Below are positions 5,276-7,752 of a stretch of 7,752 nucleotides of DNA, piece after piece. The DNA comes from a bacterium (GTDB taxonomy: Bacteria; JAMOTN01). The first letter of the stretch is position 1; the number at the start of each line of letters is the position of its first letter. The notes under the pieces are model-generated. The model ran no database searches, had not been told where the DNA came from, and saw nothing but the letters and a program-made list of their open reading frames with translations. A program made the position numbers and the translations under genes. The DNA is taken from positions 1 to 7,752 of the forward strand of contig JAMOTN010000034.1 in the NCBI GenBank assembly GCA_027062325.1, given 5' to 3'.

Positions 5276-6742
5276 ATGGAGAGGTTGGTAAGCCTTATCG
5301 GATTGGTAGTGCTTATGTTGATCGCATGGGTTTTGTCTGAGAATCGTAGGAAGGTTGCTTGGAAGACAATTTTGTGGGGAGTAGCTTTACAGCTGTTTTT
5401 TGCAGTTATAGTGCTTGCAACTAAACCTGGTAGAGAGTTTTTTGAATGGACGAACGACATAATTAAGAGATTGTTGTCATTTACTGATGAGGGTTCAAAA
5501 TTTTTATTCGGCTCTCTTATAACCAGAACGGATACCTTTGGATTTATATTTGCGTTTAAAGTTTTGCCCACTATAATATTCTTCTCTTCTTTTATGGCGG
5601 TTATGTATCACTTAGGTGTTATGCAGACTGTGATCTTATTTATGGCTCGCATAATGTCAAAGACTATGGGGACAAGCGGTGCAGAGAGTTTATCTGCTGC
5701 TGCTAATATATTTGTTGGACAAACAGAAGCTCCTTTAGTGGTAAGGCCATATGTTCCGATAATGACAAGAAGTGAGCTTATGGCTGTTATGACTGGGGGA
5801 ATGGCTACTGTTGCAGGTGGAGTTATGGCTGCTTACGTGGGAATGTTGTCTGGATATTTTCCAGATATTGCGGGACATCTGCTTGCTGCTTCTATAATGA
5901 GTGCACCTGCGGCATTAGTTATTGCAAAGATTATGGTGCCAGAGACTGAGGAGCCACTTACGAAAGGAGAGGTTAAGTTTGAGGTTGAAAAAATAGATGC
6001 AAACGTGATAGATGCTGCGGCACGCGGAGCAGGAGAAGGTATGAAGTTGGCTTTGAATGTTGGTGCTATGCTTCTGGCTTTTATAGCTTTAGTTGCTATG
6101 ATTAATACTCTTTTGATAAGTATTGGTGACTTCATAGATAGAGCGATTGGTAAGGATCCAAATTTTGTATACACAACTGCAAAACTTGAACCGGGAACTC
6201 AAATTGAGATACTCGATACCCGCAAAATGAGAACTTATAAGGCTAAGGTTGTTGCTATTAAAGAAAAGGGGTTGGAAATTACAGCAAAAGTATACGGTTC
6301 TAACAAATTGGAGATTAAGGATGTAAAAACGGGTAAAGTTTACGAGGCTACTGGATCAGGGGCATTTGAAATGAGTATGCAAAATATTCTTGGAATTCTC
6401 ATGGCTCCTCTTGCGTGGATCATGGGGGTTCCTTGGAAAGATGCGAAGTTGATTGGCGCTTTGATAGGAGAGAAGACTGTCTTAAATGAGTTTGTTGCTT
6501 ACGCCCATCTTGGTGAGTATTTAAAAATGGGCGTAAAGCTTGATAAGAGGAGCATAATAATAGCGACTTATGCCCTTTGTGGATTTGCTAACTTTGGATC
6601 GATTGCTATACAGCTTGGTGGAATTGGTGGAATGGCTCCTGAAAGAAGAAAGGATTTAGCAGAGCTTGGTTTAAAAGCCATGATTGCAGGAAGTTTAGCA
6701 GCTTTCATGACTGCAACAATTGCCGGAATTCTCGTTCCATAA
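5276..6742 (+). CDS. nupC: Concentrative nucleoside transporter (NupC/CNT family) with soluble insert
   Basis: CNT proteins import nucleosides across the inner membrane using a sodium or proton gradient; which ion is used cannot be decided here. Family motifs are clear: SLSAAANIFVGQTEAPL (138-154, with the hairpin-1 GQTE at 148-151), GGMATVAGGVMAAYV (174-188), GEKTVLNEFVAY (398-409, with N404 and E405) and CGFANFGSIAI (435-445, with N439 and S442). These are the positions that contact nucleoside in the solved Vibrio CNT structure. Typical bacterial members have about 400-430 residues; this one has 488. Most of the excess is a polar, beta-rich insert of about 70 residues (about 294-364) before the helix ILGILMAPLAWIMG. 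Gaps of 46 nt to the kinase and 14 nt to the response regulator place it in the same transcription unit as both. Confidence 0.95.
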   Translation: MERLVSLIGLVVLMLIAWVLSENRRKVAWKTILWGVALQLFFAVIVLATKPGREFFEWTNDIIKRLLSFTDEGSKFLFGSLITRTDTFGFIFAFKVLPTIIFFSSFMAVMYHLGVMQTVILFMARIMSKTMGTSGAESLSAAANIFVGQTEAPLVVRPYVPIMTRSELMAVMTGGMATVAGGVMAAYVGMLSGYFPDIAGHLLAASIMSAPAALVIAKIMVPETEEPLTKGEVKFEVEKIDANVIDAAARGAGEGMKLALNVGAMLLAFIALVAMINTLLISIGDFIDRAIGKDPNFVYTTAKLEPGTQIEILDTRKMRTYKAKVVAIKEKGLEITAKVYGSNKLEIKDVKTGKVYEATGSGAFEMSMQNILGILMAPLAWIMGVPWKDAKLIGALIGEKTVLNEFVAYAHLGEYLKMGVKLDKRSIIIATYALCGFANFGSIAIQLGGIGGMAPERRKDLAELGLKAMIAGSLAAFMTATIAGILVP

Positions 6743-6745
6743 TTT

Positions 6746-6752
6746 GAGGTGA
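6746..6752 (+). promoter_or_regulatory. Ribosome binding site deciding the response regulator start
   Basis: GAGGTGA at 6746-6752 pairs well with 16S rRNA and is 4 nt before TTG 6757, which is good spacing for this extended form. It is 13 nt from ATG 6766, which is too far, so TTG 6757 is preferred. Confidence 0.55.
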
Positions 6753-6756
6753 AGAG

Positions 6757-7752
6757 TTGAAGGCGATGAATGTGTCAGTTGTTTCTAGCAAGATTAAAAA
6801 CGATGGTAAATTTTATCGAGTGGTTATTGCTGAGGATAATCCAACAGTAAGGCATGCTCTTGGTGTATTTTTAAAGGAAAACTACGGTTTTGAAGTTGTA
6901 GAGGTGGCAAGTGTTGAGGAGCTAAAGGGAGTGGAGGCAGACTTTTATGTAACGGATCTTTTTTTGAAGGATGGATGTGCATTCGAGGTTGAGTTTCCTA
7001 AAAATAGATGGATAGTGATAACAGGACGTGGAGGTGTAGATGAGGCGGTAGAGGCAGTGAAGAAAGGTGCGTATGATTTTCTGTTGAAACCGGTTGATTT
7101 GAAAAAATTAAAGGTTGCTTTTGAAAATATGATAAATTTTGTGGAGATGGAAAAAGAACTGGAGAAGCGAGGACATGTTTTGGTGTCTTTCTCTGATAAG
7201 GTAATAGTGGGTGTTTCTGAAAATTTGAAAAGAGCTGTTTCTGCAGCTAAAGAGTTTGCAGTGAATAATAAAAGATATATTACAGTGTTCGGAGAAACAG
7301 GTGTTGGCAAGAGTTTACTGAGCGATTATATAGCTTATTTGTTTAAAGGAGTGATAAAGAGGCTTTCTTTAGCAGCAGTTGATCCTGACTTTGCTCATAT
7401 GGTTTTGTGTGGCACAAGTGAAAGAAAAGGGATGTTTTGCGTAGGTGGGGATGAGCTTTTGATAGTTGAGGATATGCATGCTGTTGATGTGAAAGTTGGG
7501 AGATTGTTGGTTAACATATTGGATGAGTGGAGTTGCAAAGTAGCTGATACTGGGAGAGAAGTTCCTATTAAGGGAAAGGTAATTTTTAATGTTACGCGTT
7601 TAGAGGATACCAAACTTCCACAAGAGCTTATGAGTAGATTGGAGACAGAAGCTGTTGAGATACTACCGCTTAGGGAGAGGAAGGAAGATATAATTCCAAT
7701 TTTTGACTATCTTTTGAATAAGCATTCAAAAGAGGCTACTTCGACAACTTAT
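6757..7752 (+). CDS. NtrC/NtrX-like response regulator with degenerate AAA+ domain (partial, cut at window end)
   Basis: The reading frame is open from TTG 6757 to the window end (332 codons seen). Residues 20-130 form a canonical receiver domain: acidic pair E26/D27, phospho-acceptor D67 (VTDLFLKDG), switch T89 (VITG) and K111 (LLKPVD). A charged helical linker leads to an NtrC-type AAA+ domain from about 155. Its Walker A is intact (GETGVGKS, 179-186), and PLRERKEDI (304-312) is typical. Several other elements are altered. The GAFTGA loop that contacts sigma-54 is missing, with only MVLCGTSERKGMF (215-227) in its place, about 9 residues short. Walker B reads LLIVED, swapping D-E to E-D (238-239). 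The sensor I Asn is replaced (NVTR, 278-281), and the first Arg finger position is P288 while R294 remains. It therefore probably does not activate sigma-54 in the usual way. Any DNA-binding domain lies beyond the window. ATG 6766 is the alternative start. Confidence 0.9.
   Translation, partial: MKAMNVSVVSSKIKNDGKFYRVVIAEDNPTVRHALGVFLKENYGFEVVEVASVEELKGVEADFYVTDLFLKDGCAFEVEFPKNRWIVITGRGGVDEAVEAVKKGAYDFLLKPVDLKKLKVAFENMINFVEMEKELEKRGHVLVSFSDKVIVGVSENLKRAVSAAKEFAVNNKRYITVFGETGVGKSLLSDYIAYLFKGVIKRLSLAAVDPDFAHMVLCGTSERKGMFCVGGDELLIVEDMHAVDVKVGRLLVNILDEWSCKVADTGREVPIKGKVIFNVTRLEDTKLPQELMSRLETEAVEILPLRERKEDIIPIFDYLLNKHSKEATSTTY

Noticed and set aside
1-7752. Mobile elements, prophage genes, CRISPR repeats, tRNA or rRNA genes
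   Set aside because: No transposase or integrase motifs, no regularly spaced repeats and no recognisable structural RNA sequence were found on either strand.

Overview
The window is one AT-rich stretch with all genes on the plus strand, tightly packed or overlapping, so it reads as one long operon or two that run together. GTG and TTG starts, many ATA (Ile) and AGA/AGG (Arg) codons, and the lipoprotein-processing pair LspA/Lgt beside NtrY/NtrX-like signalling proteins suggest a low-GC, probably thermophilic, Gram-negative bacterium (Desulfobacterota, Aquificota or Thermosulfidibacter-like). That placement is an inference; no rRNA or other marker is present.

Layout: (1) 1-36 holds the tail of an upstream gene. 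(2) 98-706 encodes a membrane protein with a B-box-like zinc-binding module, unnamed. (3) 759-1448 lspA (with a long N-terminal extension), 1432-2241 lgt and 2231-3139 an RluD-type pseudouridine synthase form a housekeeping block with overlapping ends. (4) 3151-3477 is a small anchored protein whose exposed part resembles a pseudopilin globular domain. (5) 3483-4109 is a two-helix membrane protein with a HAMP domain and no kinase or chemotaxis output. (6) 4147-5229 is a reduced, NtrY-like sensor histidine kinase. (7) 5276-6742 is a NupC/CNT nucleoside transporter carrying an extra soluble insert. (8) 6757 to the window end is an NtrC/NtrX-like response regulator, cut by the window edge, with an intact receiver but a degenerate AAA+ domain that has no GAFTGA loop.

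How they may work together: LspA and Lgt carry out successive steps of lipoprotein maturation and RluD modifies 23S rRNA. The second half is the more unusual part. A free-standing HAMP protein, a stripped-down kinase, a nucleoside transporter with an added soluble domain and a non-canonical regulator lie in series with gaps of 14-46 nt. The transporter sits between kinase and regulator, which raises the possibility of a transporter-linked signalling pathway. This rests on gene order and sequence oddities, not on demonstrated function.

There is no gene-free stretch over 300 bases. I saw no RNA genes, CRISPR arrays, insertion sequences or prophage genes.
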